Of a stretch of DNA of 64,000 nucleotides, positions 1-10,490 are shown piece by piece (the stretch's first letter is position 1; each line of letters begins with the position of its first letter). This DNA is from Planococcus citri (lineage: Eukaryota > Arthropoda > Insecta > Hemiptera > Pseudococcidae). The notes beneath the pieces are model-generated. The model worked only from the letters and a program-made list of their open reading frames with translations, was not told the DNA's origin and did not search any database. The DNA lies in contig NC_088681.1 of NCBI RefSeq assembly GCF_950023065.1, positions 60,236,836-60,300,835 on the forward strand, given 5' to 3'. Both the position numbers and the translations under genes were made by a program.

Positions 1-2499
1 ATTTGCTTGACATAAGATATTACCTCCCCAAAAAACTACCCCATAGGCCATTGTGGAGTGGAATAGTCCAAAATATGCAAGTCTGAGAGTTTTTTGATTT
101 GTAATTTGGCGTAGCTGAAAGAGTAAAAAGTTTATAGATGACAAACGACTGGTTAATTTAGTGATGTATACATCCCATTTTAAATTGCATTGAACATCAA
201 CCCCTAAGAACTTTGCAGCACAAGAGACATTAGGTAGAGTTGAGAGAGTTTCTGCTATCAGGTCTGCCTCCTTGGGGGTTACATTGAAAGGCACTGTTAC
301 TGTTTTTTCCAAGTTTAAGCTCATGCAATTTGCATTAAACCAGCAGATCAAGTTTTTGAGAACATGTTCTGTTTTTTTAAGCAGTGTGTCCCAGCTACCA
401 CCTTTTAAAAACATAGTTGTATCATCTGCAAACTGGGTTAGAAGTGCATTAATGTAAGATGACAAATCGTTAACATAGAGAATGAACAATAAAGGTCCAA
501 GTATGGAACCTTGGGGGACTCCTTTGTCTATTATTTTCTCTTCAGAAAAGGTGTAAGTCTCACCATTTTGGATTTTGACTATTTGTACCCTATTTTCGAG
601 GAAGGATTTCAGCCAACTGTGGATTGGACCCCTTATTCCATATTTTTCCAACTTTCCCAGTAGAATTCTGTGGTTCATGGTATCAAAAGCTTTCGATAAG
701 TCACAGAATATTGCCAATGAATTTTCACCCTCTTGGCCAGCTTGGAGAATTTTGTTCAATAAATTGAATATTGCTTTGGTGGTGTTTTTTCCACGACGGA
801 AGCCAAATTGTGTTTCACTTAGAATGCTGTTAGCTGATAGGAATCGTATCAGTCGATTATACAACAGACGCTCAAAAATCTTTGAGAATACTGGTGTTAC
901 AGAGATGGGCCTATAGTTGTTTAAATTTGATTTTTCTCCTTTTTTATGTACAGGGGTTACAATACTTGATTTCAAGCTTTCTGGAAATTTTCCCTGATCT
1001 ATGGAGTCATTAAAAAGTTCAGCAAGTATATGAGATATGTAGCGATCAGCTTGTTTGATAATACCTACATCTAAACCATAACTATCCCTGGAGTTGGAAT
1101 TTTTGAGACCTTGTATGACATTAGAGACTTCAGCTGCAGTAGCTGGTAACACAAATATTGAGGAATCATTAGCTGGAATAAGGGATAATGGGTCCAATGT
1201 TTGAGAAGAATTAACTGTGTTATTCGCAACAGTTGCGAAATGTTGGCTGAATAACCTAGCCATATCAGCTGAGTTGGTATATTTGGTATCTTGGAATGTA
1301 ATATGATCAATGGTTTGTTTGCATGGTTGATATGAGTTTATTATCTTCCATGTAGTTTTGCAGATATTATTTGAGATTGCAACTTTGTGAGAGTTTGATT
1401 CTATATTTGCCCAATTGATCAATTTTTTATATTCCTTTTGACGGAGCTTGTATTCAATTTTATCATCTTCAGACCCACCAAATTTCCAATTTGAGTAAGA
1501 TTCTAATAGTCTAGTTTTTAGAGTGCGTATTTGGGTTTGAATACTATGAGGATAATGTAAGTGGTTAGGGTTATGATTTGTGTAAGTTTGTAGTGGGAAA
1601 GATAAGTTGTAGTGGTTCAAAAAAATATTTAAAAAATTAGAAAATTTTGAATTAATATCACCTATTTTCAGTGCATCCCAATTTTCAGAATCCAGAGAGT
1701 GGAAAAATTTTTCAAAATTTGTTTTAGAGAATATACGTTTTTTTAAAAGAGGTTGTTTTGCTGTATTCACAGATTTTTTGACCAGTTTCAAGGATAGGAG
1801 TACACTATTGTGATCCGATATATGTGGTGTATCTACCCTGGAAGAAAACTCAGAATCCCTATTACAGATAAAATTATCAATACAATTTCCAAGCCTGGTG
1901 GGCTGATAACATGTCAGCTTCAGACCATATGATGACAGTAACAAGAAAAATCTACGAGATATAACATTATCATCTAAAATATTGATATTAAAATCACCAC
2001 CAACCACAATTTGGTAACTATTATTGAGGAGAAGGGTAATGGCATGTTCTAATTTGCTAAAAAATATGTCAGGCATTCCTGAGGGTGATCGGTATATGGA
2101 TAGTATATTTAGGTGGAGGGAGGGAACTGAAATTGCTGATATTTCAATATGCTGGTCTACTGACAGCACCTGAACATCTTTACGTGAGTTACACACCAGA
2201 TTACTGGAGTCTTGAATCAAGATGCATGATCCGCCTCCTTTCAAACTATTTCGACAGTAAGCAGAAGCAACAGAGTAGCCATTAATGTACAGAGAGCCTA
2301 GTTGGTTAGAATTCAACCAATGTTCTGTTAAACAGATCAGTTGACAGTTGGATTTTCTAAGGTAATCATTCAATAGGGCAATTTTATTTGAGAGTGATTG
2401 CACATTGAGCGTTAGGAGCTGTACAATTTGCTGGCTTGAATTTATAGAGTAGCCAGAGGCAATTGAAAATTTGGTGGATGCGTAGCAATTGGAGGTGGG
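1..2499 (-). CDS. LINE ORF2: APE endonuclease and reverse transcriptase (partial)
   Basis: The frame is open from 2499 to base 1 with no stop; I checked every codon from 901 to 2499. Reading on the minus strand, the endonuclease part shows LNVQSLSNK (near 2400), CLTEHWL, GGDFNI (about 1985-2002) and SDHNSV (1807-1824). The reverse transcriptase part shows NYRPIS (901-918), FCDLSKAFDTMNH (about 675-715), KGVPQGSILGPLLF (about 495-535) and the catalytic FADDT (about 425-440). The product nicks target DNA and copies the element RNA by target-primed reverse transcription. The first in-frame ATG lies inside the endonuclease (about 2074), so the frame has no usable ATG of its own. It overlaps the end of ORF1 by 58 nt in the -1 frame, which suggests frameshifting or reinitiation. 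The C-terminus is outside the window. Confidence 0.92.
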
Positions 2500-4214
2500 T
2501 TACCTGAGTAATGGCCAGAATAATTAGGTTGGTGATTGATAAGCATCGGCATCATAACTGGTGGTTGACTGAAATACATGGGTGGTGGGTGCTGAAATTG
2601 GGCTGCATTGGACACATTTGGTTGCACTGGAGGCATTCTGAGAGGAACAGAACTAGGAGGAGGAGGAGGAGGAGGAGGAGGAGGAGGAGGAGCACGTGGT
2701 ATAATCAAGGTTGAGTTTAGCTTTTCTGAAGAGTTCAGCACCGATGTAGATTGAGTAAGGTGGGGAGAAAACTTGGTTTTATTAGGTTTCCGCCAATGTA
2801 TGCCATGTGTCCTTTTCGTCATTGAGGAATAGGTAGGTGGTTGGTGGGTGGATGCACTAGATTTAGAATTACATAAATTTGTCCCATCAAGGGGCTTTTT
2901 AGAGCTAATACTAGTCACTGTACAAACATTAAACAGAGTAAACAAAAAACGAGCAATATTTCCACATAGATACCTCTTACCATTCTCATTGAGATGTCTT
3001 CCATGAGTATAATGAATACGACGAGGTTTAAAGCAACGCCACTGTAGGTACACTTCATCCAGCACTGACAATATAGCTCGAATATGCCTATTTGCGGAAG
3101 CAATGCCCTTATCAGCCTTCTTATTCATTGTGTAGGGTATCTCATATTGGATGGCATGAGTTCTTGATGAGATTTTTCTAACATTTTGAATATGTTCATT
3201 GATGATTTCTATAGTAGGATTATTCGAGCCTCCAATGAATAGAACTACATCATCAGCAGTATAATTGGATGTTAGAAGATCAACACTTCGTGAGCACTCT
3301 GCCAATGATGCCCCTGGTTTGCTGAGGGCCTCGATTGTGAAGATTGAATTACCCAGTATTTGAGTGAGAAGGTGCTGAAGTCCTCTAACATGACTGTCTC
3401 CTACTAGAAGCACCCTATGCTTCAGTTTCTTGGATGATTTGAACTGGACTGGAGGATCGATTATGTCCTTTTTGCTGTGAGTATTTAGGTTTTCATTCAA
3501 TGCAGCTGGAGACTTCGTTTTTTTCTCAGAAAGTGACCAGGTTTCTGTATGTTTCAAAGACACATGAGTTTCAAGTTGGATCACACGTTCCTGAATATTT
3601 TTTACCATCTGTAGGATATCGTTTACTTGTGCACCAATTTCTTCAAGGCATGTCAGTAAAGAGGGTATATGTTTTAGCCGATTCTCTAGGACATTAATCT
3701 CATCAATAATAGGACCTGGCCAGTCAAAATTATCATTACCACCCACATGTTCACTGTCACTGACATATGTATCATCAAAGGTGTCCAGGTAGTTGTCAGT
3801 ATCATCTAGAGTATTATCTACTTCAATTTTGTTCAGCTCTGACTGTGGTTGTGGTATGAATTTTGAAGAGTTATGGAAGGGTGTTGATGTTGATGGTTTA
3901 GGGACCTTTGCTGGTGCTGGTGTAGTTGGCGCAGGAGGGGGCAGCTTCGTAGACACTGTAGAGGTATGAACATCAGCAGTAGTTCTACCATTACCCAGCT
4001 GAGCAACGGATTCAACTGACACAACGCTTTGCTGAGGCTGATGGTCATGTTGTTTCACTTGTTTTCCATTATTTGCCACTGATTTTGTCTTCCCAGGTGA
4101 GACTTGAATACTGACATTACATTTGGAATTTGTACAAATATAGGTGTACTGTCCTGATGCACATCTACGAGATTCTCTGTACTTGTAACCATCTTGATAG
4201 AAGTATGTGACCAT
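2442..4214 (-). CDS. LINE ORF1: FLYWCH-like finger, coiled coil, SGNH-esterase-like domain
   Basis: The 590-residue protein starts at an ATG just after an in-frame TAG. Residues 4-58 look like a FLYWCH zinc finger: DGYKY, then C27 and C32, then H56 and H58 as likely metal ligands. A low-complexity Pro/Thr/Ser linker follows. A probable coiled coil lies near residues 175-220. From about residue 267 comes an SGNH-hydrolase-like fold with VGDSHVRG (block I, Ser in GDSH) and GGSNN. Its last block reads HGRHLNENG, where the usual Asp of DxxH appears to be His. A run of 12 prolines follows near residue 510. ORF1 proteins of CR1-type LINEs carry an esterase domain and bind element RNA. The FLYWCH-like start is a less common addition. 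Family assignment is by motif reading only. Confidence 0.82.
   Translation of the reverse strand: MVTYFYQDGYKYRESRRCASGQYTYICTNSKCNVSIQVSPGKTKSVANNGKQVKQHDHQPQQSVVSVESVAQLGNGRTTADVHTSTVSTKLPPPAPTTPAPAKVPKPSTSTPFHNSSKFIPQPQSELNKIEVDNTLDDTDNYLDTFDDTYVSDSEHVGGNDNFDWPGPIIDEINVLENRLKHIPSLLTCLEEIGAQVNDILQMVKNIQERVIQLETHVSLKHTETWSLSEKKTKSPAALNENLNTHSKKDIIDPPVQFKSSKKLKHRVLLVGDSHVRGLQHLLTQILGNSIFTIEALSKPGASLAECSRSVDLLTSNYTADDVVLFIGGSNNPTIEIINEHIQNVRKISSRTHAIQYEIPYTMNKKADKGIASANRHIRAILSVLDEVYLQWRCFKPRRIHYTHGRHLNENGKRYLCGNIARFLFTLFNVCTVTSISSKKPLDGTNLCNSKSSASTHQPPTYSSMTKRTHGIHWRKPNKTKFSPHLTQSTSVLNSSEKLNSTLIIPRAPPPPPPPPPPPPSSVPLRMPPVQPNVSNAAQFQHPPPMYFSQPPVMMPMLINHQPNYSGHYSGNPPPIATHPPNFQLPLATL
2466..2472 (-). 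other. Candidate -1 frameshift heptamer in the ORF1/ORF2 overlap
   Basis: On the minus strand the overlap contains A AAT TTT, with the spaces in the ORF1 frame. It fits the X XXY YYZ pattern of -1 slippery sites. A -1 shift here enters the ORF2 frame, 22 nt before the ORF1 stop. No downstream structure was modelled, so function is a hypothesis. Confidence 0.4.
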
Positions 4215-4743
4215 GGTGATGTAAGGAACCTCTGCCTATATGTCTTTGGGTAGGCAACCAATTTGAGTCGACTGAAGCACTCCACTAGTGGCGGCAGAGA
4301 GTAGTACCACAACTGATGATTTTCACCAGGTCACAAATTAGAACTGGTTGCCACGTAATAGTGATAACTGAGAATGACAGCTAATTTTACTCAGCTTTTT
4401 TGCCGATCAGTGGCAAGTAACAGACATTAATCGCGTATTAGAGTCATACAAAACATATCCAAAGTTATCTGATGCCCAATACACGCGCAGCACATATTAA
4501 GATGATCAAATGGGTATTGGCGACGACAATAATCGGAGTTTCAATACACGTAACTGATAAGACTCACATCTGTGCACAACAGTAACAATTTTTGCAATAA
4601 CTCGCGACTATGGACAAATTTTCAACTGCCGAAGCACCAAATGACACACTAGAATACACGAATCACAATTCAATAAAAAGAATCACTAAATTCGGCAAAA
4701 AACTCGCATGGAAACGAAAACTATACGGACATAATTTATCCAC
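4215..4743 (-). other. LINE 5' untranslated region
   Basis: This 530-nt stretch lies between the ORF1 ATG and the junction with gene copy A. It has no long frame and no similarity to the array spacers. By position it is the 5' UTR and should hold the element's internal promoter, but I see no diagnostic promoter motif. Confidence 0.6.
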
Positions 4744-5251
4744 ATACTAATGGCCAAAGTCGTCTGATATCGTCCTCGAAACAATACGTACAAGCAATTA
4801 TGAACTTTTGCTGCGCATCAAATTGATCACAATGCATCATACGTTCGGCAGTCCCCTCGTAATGAATGGTCCCGTTATAATCACACACGAAATCTTCAAA
4901 GTATCCCAAAACATGGTTCTGATGGTCGTAATGGAGATAAAATACTCTTTCGTGATGACTACGCAGCCAGTGACCCAATGAAAATCTAAGTTTCGTCACA
5001 TATCTATCGATCGTCGCATGAAGCACAGATGGTACACATGAATCAGGGAGTGCAGTTTTTGATGAAATATTTTGGCCCTCCGGATTAAATTTTGTCAATG
5101 CATCGTCGCTTGTGCGATATTTCATCACTTCACAGCGCCATATTCCCAGGCTGACGGCGATCGCTGATAGGTCTTTTAGAGACAGTAGAGTGGAATGGTA
5201 AATATCGTACACAAGGTCGCATGCATGGCAATTGGCAAATAAAGCTGCCAT
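4736..5251 (-). pseudogene. Array copy A: 5' fragment, broken at both ends
   Basis: This 171-codon remnant matches the N-terminal quarter of the array family: VYDI, LSLKDLSAIAVSLGIWRCEVMKY, CDYNGTIHY, AERMMHCDQFD and FEDDIRRLWPLV. Right after LWPLV it stops matching, at 4743/4744, and reads three foreign codons into the 5' end of the LINE. Its N-terminus (MAALFANCHACDL) is also foreign. The sequence AAGGTCGCATGCA, which in intact units lies about 90-110 nt upstream of the start, is joined directly to the VYDI codons, so about 100 nt including the original ATG were deleted. Copy A shares LPDSCVPSVLHATID with copy D. It is almost certainly non-functional. Confidence 0.88.
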
Positions 5252-5354
5252 TTTAAAATTCTAAAAAAATTTCCTTATAGATGTACCTTTTCAGGGCCGT
5301 ACCGAAGTGGTTCTTGGCGGGGGGGGGGGGGGAGGAAACAAAAATGCCAACTGG

Positions 5355-5847
5355 GTTATTCCACGTCAATTGAACCAAGAAGTGGTAGGTGGGTTCGGCG
5401 ATTTTTTTGAAATTTTTCCTGTGGAAAGACCTTCCGAAGGGATGACCAATGGCGCAAATCGCAGTCCTCTAGCTCATTTTTAACGGCAGCCAGGGGGTGT
5501 CAAAGTTTTCAATGAACCTAAAATATCATCCATTTCAGCAGTGGATTGCTCAATAACCGCGGTACCTACAAAAATGGAACTTTTCCCCATAGTTAGAGGT
5601 TTTGAATGGCTTTCTGGTGATATGATAAAAATCAGTGTTGCCACTTTTTTTCGTACAAAAAATTAGCTCAAAAAGTTTCAAAACGTAATTTTCATATCGT
5701 TCCGACTCTCAAAAATTCTGAAAAAAATATATTATGAACAACTGTTCATGCTGAACAACATATTAAAAAATTGGGATGGTAACTTGTAACAAAGTCGATT
5801 TAAAAAAATGTTAACTTTGCGAAAAAGTGTGATTTTTTGATTTAAAA

Positions 5848-5878
<31 letters not shown>

Positions 5879-6816
5879 GGGTGTTTATAATTACAAGATT
5901 ATTACACCCGTGATTTAAAACATGAAAAAAAGTTTTGATTGGTAAAGTTGACCCATTTGACCCCTATTTTCACGTATCTGTTGAAAAAGTTGAAAAAAAC
6001 ACCTTCACTCGGTGAAATTAACTCATTACAAAAAAATCAAAATTCAAAAAATTCAAAAGAAAGCAAATTTCATTTCTTTTGCCGTGAGTGAGATTTTTAT
6101 CAACTTTTTCATGAAATACGTCAGAAAGTGGTCAAAATAAGACAACTGAATAAATTTAAACTTTTTTTGATGTTTTAAATTGAAAATTGAATTTTTTCAA
6201 ATTTCGATTTTTTGTGATGAGTTTATTTTATTGAGTGAAAGGGGGTTTTTCAACTTTTTCAACAGATACGTGAAAATAGGGGTCAAATGGGTCAACTTTA
6301 CCAATCAAAATTTTTTTTCATGTTTTAAATCAAAAAATCACATTTTTTCGCAAAGTTTACATTTTTTTAAATCGACTTTGTTACAAGTTACCATCCCAAT
6401 TTTTTAATATGTTGTTCAGAATGAACAGTTGTCCATAAGTATATTTTTTTCAGAATTTTTGAGAGTCGGAACGATATGAAAATTACGTTTTGAAACTTTT
6501 TGAGCTAATTTTTTGCACGAAAAAAAGTGGCAACACTGATTTTTATGATATCACCAAAAAGCCTTTCAAAACCTCTAACTATGTGGAAAAGTTCCATTTT
6601 TGTAGGTATCGCGGTTATCGAGCAATCCACTGCTGAAATGGATGATATTTTAGGTTCATTGAAAACTTTGACACCCCCTGGCTGCCGTTAAAAATGAGCT
6701 AGAGGGCGGCGATTTGCGCCATTGGTCATCCCTTCGGAAGGTCTTTCCACATGAAAAATTTCAAAAAAATCGCCGAACCCACCTACCACTTCTTGGTCCA
6801 ATTGACGTGGAATGAC
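5355..6816. repeat. Foldback element, family 1, copy 1 (complete)
   Basis: The two ends are long, nearly identical inverted arms, starting GTTATTCCACGTC on the left and ending with the complement GACGTGGAATGAC on the right. The centre is near 6085. The copy is flanked by a direct CCAACTGG (5347-5354 and 6817-6824), which is a candidate 8-bp target duplication. Because the ends are G- and C-rich, the exact border can slide by a few bases. There is no coding capacity. Four further, damaged copies lie in the window (34052, 52313, 54430, 59598). The left arm carries a LINE tail at 5851-5910. Confidence 0.85.
5851..5910 (-). mobile_element. Severely 5'-truncated LINE tail with 13-bp target duplication
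   Basis: On the minus strand this is a 32-nt stub, starting CGGGTGTAATAATC and ending in ACACCC, followed by about 28 A. It is bracketed by direct copies of TGATTTAAAACAT (5838-5850 and 5911-5923). The host sequence without the insert is the other arm and the other copies of the foldback element. The same 3' stub ends a longer LINE remnant at 48026-48390, so both come from one LINE family. Confidence 0.85.
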
Positions 6817-6824
6817 CCAACTGG

Positions 6825-7198
6825 TAACATTTTTTGACTTGAAATTCCTACTCAAATTTTTTCAAGAATGACTTTTCGTAGGACATTTTTAAACAATTTG
6901 GGGGGGTGGGGGGAGTAGACGAGGCGAAATTTTATATTCAACTTTGTCACTTTTCTAATGTCTAAAAATATGTATAATTTTTAGTCTTGGATGGCGAAGC
7001 AATAAGGGCAAAAAGCTCTTGAAAATCAGTATTTCAAGAGGTATAAAAAAGATGTTTTTTGATGAGCAACTTATAAAAAGTTTATTATTTTGCTTCAAAA
7101 TTTTTGAATTTGAATGATGATTTTTTTTTGAAAAATTCAAAATAGAAAATAAATATCAAACGAGCCGAGCGAAGTGATGGCAAAAGCTCCCGAAAATT
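6825..7198. other. Spacer with no recognised feature
   Basis: AT-rich spacer with a G-run near 6900. The phrase near 7165 (GAGCCGAGCGAAG) recurs in altered form near 20160, so it is old repeated spacer. I see no gene, RNA or intact element. Confidence 0.5.
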
Positions 7199-7380
7199 AG
7201 TCATTTGTAGTCCTTGACTCGAATCTAATTTAATCCGACCTGGAATCGTAATCACCGAATTAATGCTGAGAAACTGACAGATGGCATACGGTACGTATAG
7301 AATAAGATCGCATGCAGGTACTGTAAGTGGATGCTACCATTTAAAATACTGAAAAAATATCCATAGATGTACCTTTTGGT
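7199..7380 (-). promoter_or_regulatory. Orphan leader of a missing array copy
   Basis: This matches the region just upstream of the array genes: CCTGGAATCG, then GAATTAATGCTGAGAAACTGAC, then ATCGCATGCA. Reading toward the place where the start codon should be, the match ends at about 7199 (CATTTGTAG, as in copy B's start region). No gene body follows. It also shares ATAGATGTACCTTTT with the sequence just upstream of copy A (5279-5293). I read it as the 5' flank of a deleted gene copy. Confidence 0.7.
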
Positions 7381-7407
7381 GCATTTCGAAATATTTAATT
7401 TTTGAGA

Positions 7408-8022
7408 TGTGATCTTTTAATGAAGGGGGAGCACCGCCACCTCCCAAATTTAGTTGAAGCTTTCAAAAAAAATCTGGAGCATATGATATATCCAATTGTA
7501 TGTTTTTGGTAACGCTGAACACGAATACGACGTCTGATTTTTGATTGGACCTCATCCACGGCCCCCAGCACCTCCCAAACGGAGTTTAATGACCAAAAAA
7601 ATGTTTCATTGGTGTGACACATGAAATAGTATGTTTTTGATATCGCTGAACACAAATATACCTTAGTTTTTCAGATTGACTTCACCCATGGCCCCCAGAA
7701 CCTCCTCAAATAGGTAAAAGTCCAACTGAGGGCCCTGGATAGGGACCAATAAAAAATCTGACGTCATTTTGGTGTTCAGCGTCATCAAGAATAATTATGC
7801 TATTTCATGTTCGCACGAACAAATTACTTTTTTGAACTTTTACCCCATTTAGGGGGGTGCTGGGGGCCGTGGATGGGGTCCAATCAAAAATCTGACTTCA
7901 TATTCGTGTTCAGCGTCACCGAATACATACAATTCGATACATCATCATGCCCCAGGTTATTTTCTGAAAGTTTCGCCCAAATTTGGGGGAAGAAGTGCTC
8001 CCTTTCCATCAAATGATCCCAT
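7408..8022. repeat. Imperfect inverted repeat with internal repeats
   Basis: The left arm runs about 7408-7590 and the right arm about 7840-8022. Each contains CGCTGAACACGAAT or a close variant and a GGCCCCCAGCACC block. A second, weaker unit in the left half (7590-7705) repeats the same motifs. No coding potential is credible. This is probably a decayed foldback-type transposon of a family different from family 1. Confidence 0.7.
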
Positions 8023-8760
8023 CTGGAAAAGTGAATTTTTCGAAAAAGCATCAAAAGGTACATCAATGGCAATTTAAACGATCTCAACACAATTTTCAAT
8101 CTCTTTCACACGATTGTATAAATATTTTGGAAATTTTCGAAAGAATTTTCACCAAATCATCATTTATGATCGAAGACGAAACCTTCGATTCAATTTCTTC
8201 AAAGCGCAATCTGAATCAAAATAAATTCTTTGCAGCTGAATCAGTGAATCGAACAATGGAGGTAGCTCAGAAACAACACTAATTAAAGTTTCCTTTCAGA
8301 AAACTATTTAATAATGAAATTATAAGTAAAAGTCATACATAAAATTTCAGTAATAACTCACTTTAGTAATCGCACGAACTGATGGACAATGTACCACGCA
8401 CACATACAGAATTTAACTAATGTAAAATTATGCACGAAACTACCTAGGTAGGTACTAAAAAACCATCAACGATGCGTTGAATACAAGGATATAATAATAA
8501 GGTGAAATACACAATGAACTGGTATGTGTCTCGCCAGGGAAAAGGACAATAGAATATTAAACCAGTTCAAAGTAGACTGATGATGAAGAAACACGATGCA
8601 CTGATGTGTGAATGTTTCCAGGCTAGTAAATGGAAGGAGACGTGCATGCTTTGAAACAATACTCGCAGTTCCAGGAATAGCACACAGAAATGAAATGCTG
8701 TAACCTTTATGATGAGCTCTGCTCTCAACATTCCTTTTCACCCAGACAACTTTTCAATTT
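8023..8760. other. Spacer; part is a duplicated intergenic block
   Basis: Bases about 8440-8700 resemble 46790-47000 and 55900-56040, with similar phrases in the same order (around a GGATAATAGAA-like core). This suggests that the duplicated unit of the array once included this intergenic stretch. No supported gene. Confidence 0.45.
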
Positions 8761-10490
8761 ATTTTTTGGACGAGTGTTTCATCAGTTTAAAGACAACTAT
8801 ACAAGTACCTGAAGTACATATAAAAAAAGATCGATAGAAAGAATTTTTACAGCACGACGAAATTAAAATAGAAAAAAAGTAGGTCAGATCCTGCGGGAGG
8901 ATGTTCAAGATTTATTTTTCATGAAACAATGAAAACTACAGCACAATGCTTGTAAAAAAATTTGCTTTTTTTCAATCCAGAGGTTTCCAAAAATTTTCAC
9001 AAATTCAAGAAATAAATAATATGTACCCAGAATATTTTTTTTTGATGTCATTTGCCCGAAACTACTCGAGATCATTTTATAATATGAAAAGTTCATTTTT
9101 CTCAGCTCTGACTTTGTTTCAAATCGGAACAATGATTTTTTAGAAATTTTAATTAGATTTGGAATAAAAAGGATGAAAGGAAAATTCATCGGAACAAAAC
9201 GAAGCAGAAGCTTTATGAAAATCTTAGATTTCAGAAGTAAAATGACGTTATTTTCAGTTGAAAAATCAGTTTTTTGGCTGTATTTAATATTTTTGAAAGT
9301 CGATTCAGAAACCTCTCATTTTCAGGTAGGCATTTACAGAAATCTAAAAGAAAAAAAAAACTATATATCCGAGCGAATCGAGGGCAAAAATTTTATAAAA
9401 TCCATAAATCAAGTTGTAACAAAGAGGTTCCATACTTATTCAAAGCTGAAATTATATTTTACAAATGTTCACTACTTTTCAGTTAAAAATCACTACATTT
9501 GATGATTTGAACTACTATCATTACCGATTTTTAAATCTCTACTTTTTCACAACTTTGAGTTGGGGTGGAGGGAGTGGAGGGGTAAATGTATGCAAAATGA
9601 GCGAAATTGATTGGCGAACGAAAGGGCGTTGTTTCATGAAGAATGTGTTGACTGTAAAATGGAACATACATATTAAAAAAAAATTTACAGACTTTAATGT
9701 TTTTTTTTTCATTTTCCTCAATTTTTTAAAAGGGACAGGAAGAGAGTGAAGGGCTGGGGAAGGAGGGAAGGAATATTTCCATACGAGGGGAGCGAAATTA
9801 AATAGGGACAGAGGAAGGGTTTTTCTTGAATAGAGGGTAATTCAGGAGAATTCTACCGTTTAAAAAATGTTTTACAGATATGCATTTATCACATTTTTCT
9901 TAATTTTTCCAACGAAGAGGCCTTCATACCAGGAGACCAAATCAGATGGGGGAACCAATGGAGAAATCTCCTTGAAAATTCTGACTGAGAAATACATTTT
10001 TTCACATTTTTTTTCAATTTGTAGGGGAAAATCCTCGCATAACTTTTTTTGAACGCATTCTTCACATAGATAGGTAGTTAGGTACATACAAAGAGTGGAT
10101 TGACTTTGCGAAAAAAAAGAATAAAAAATACACAGATCCAATAGCAACTACATAATAATAGGTAGGTATGTAATTAGAAATTTAAAAAAAAAAAACATTA
10201 CAATTTACAATAAAAGAAAGAGTTTAAATTTTCAACTAGATATATTTAATTATTTATGAATACATTGTATGAAAAATGGAAAATAAAATACTTGATAGAT
10301 AGATAAGACGTAGGTATTCTAAAATTCGAATAAACTGAAAAAAAATTTAAAATGGCCGACATGTGAAAAATAACATTTTTAATTCATGAAGGAGAGAATA
10401 CACATAAAAAAGCTTATGTACTCGATATGAAGAAAAACTTCAACACAAAAATAAATCCCCTCAGCAATCGTGATTTTTAGGTTGAATGGA
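8761..10490. other. 3' flank of copy B and spacer
   Basis: Bases about 9860-10490 are the shared 3' flank of the MAGI-type copies. The phrases AGGCCTTCATACCAGGAGACC and ATGTAATTAGAAATTT or close variants recur behind C, D and E. The rest is AT-rich with many poly-A and poly-T runs. I see no gene and no sharply bounded element. Confidence 0.5.

Larger units (their letters stand above)
1..4743 (-). mobile_element. Non-LTR retrotransposon (LINE), 3' end outside window
   Basis: This is a LINE lying on the minus strand with a 5' region at 4215-4743, ORF1 at 2442-4214 and ORF2 from 2499 to the window edge. The esterase-like ORF1 followed by an APE endonuclease and reverse transcriptase is the plan of CR1-group elements, so I place it near that group by architecture only. 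Its 5' boundary is set by copy A of the gene array, which stops matching its paralogs at 4743/4744. No frame damage is visible in either ORF, so this may be a young copy. The 3' end and any target duplication lie beyond base 1. Confidence 0.9.

Noticed and set aside
575..916. 113-codon plus-strand frame
   Set aside because: It is the antisense of the reverse transcriptase, which reads clearly on the minus strand.
2511..2714. Poly-arginine frame on the plus strand
   Set aside because: It is the antisense of the poly-proline tract of LINE ORF1.
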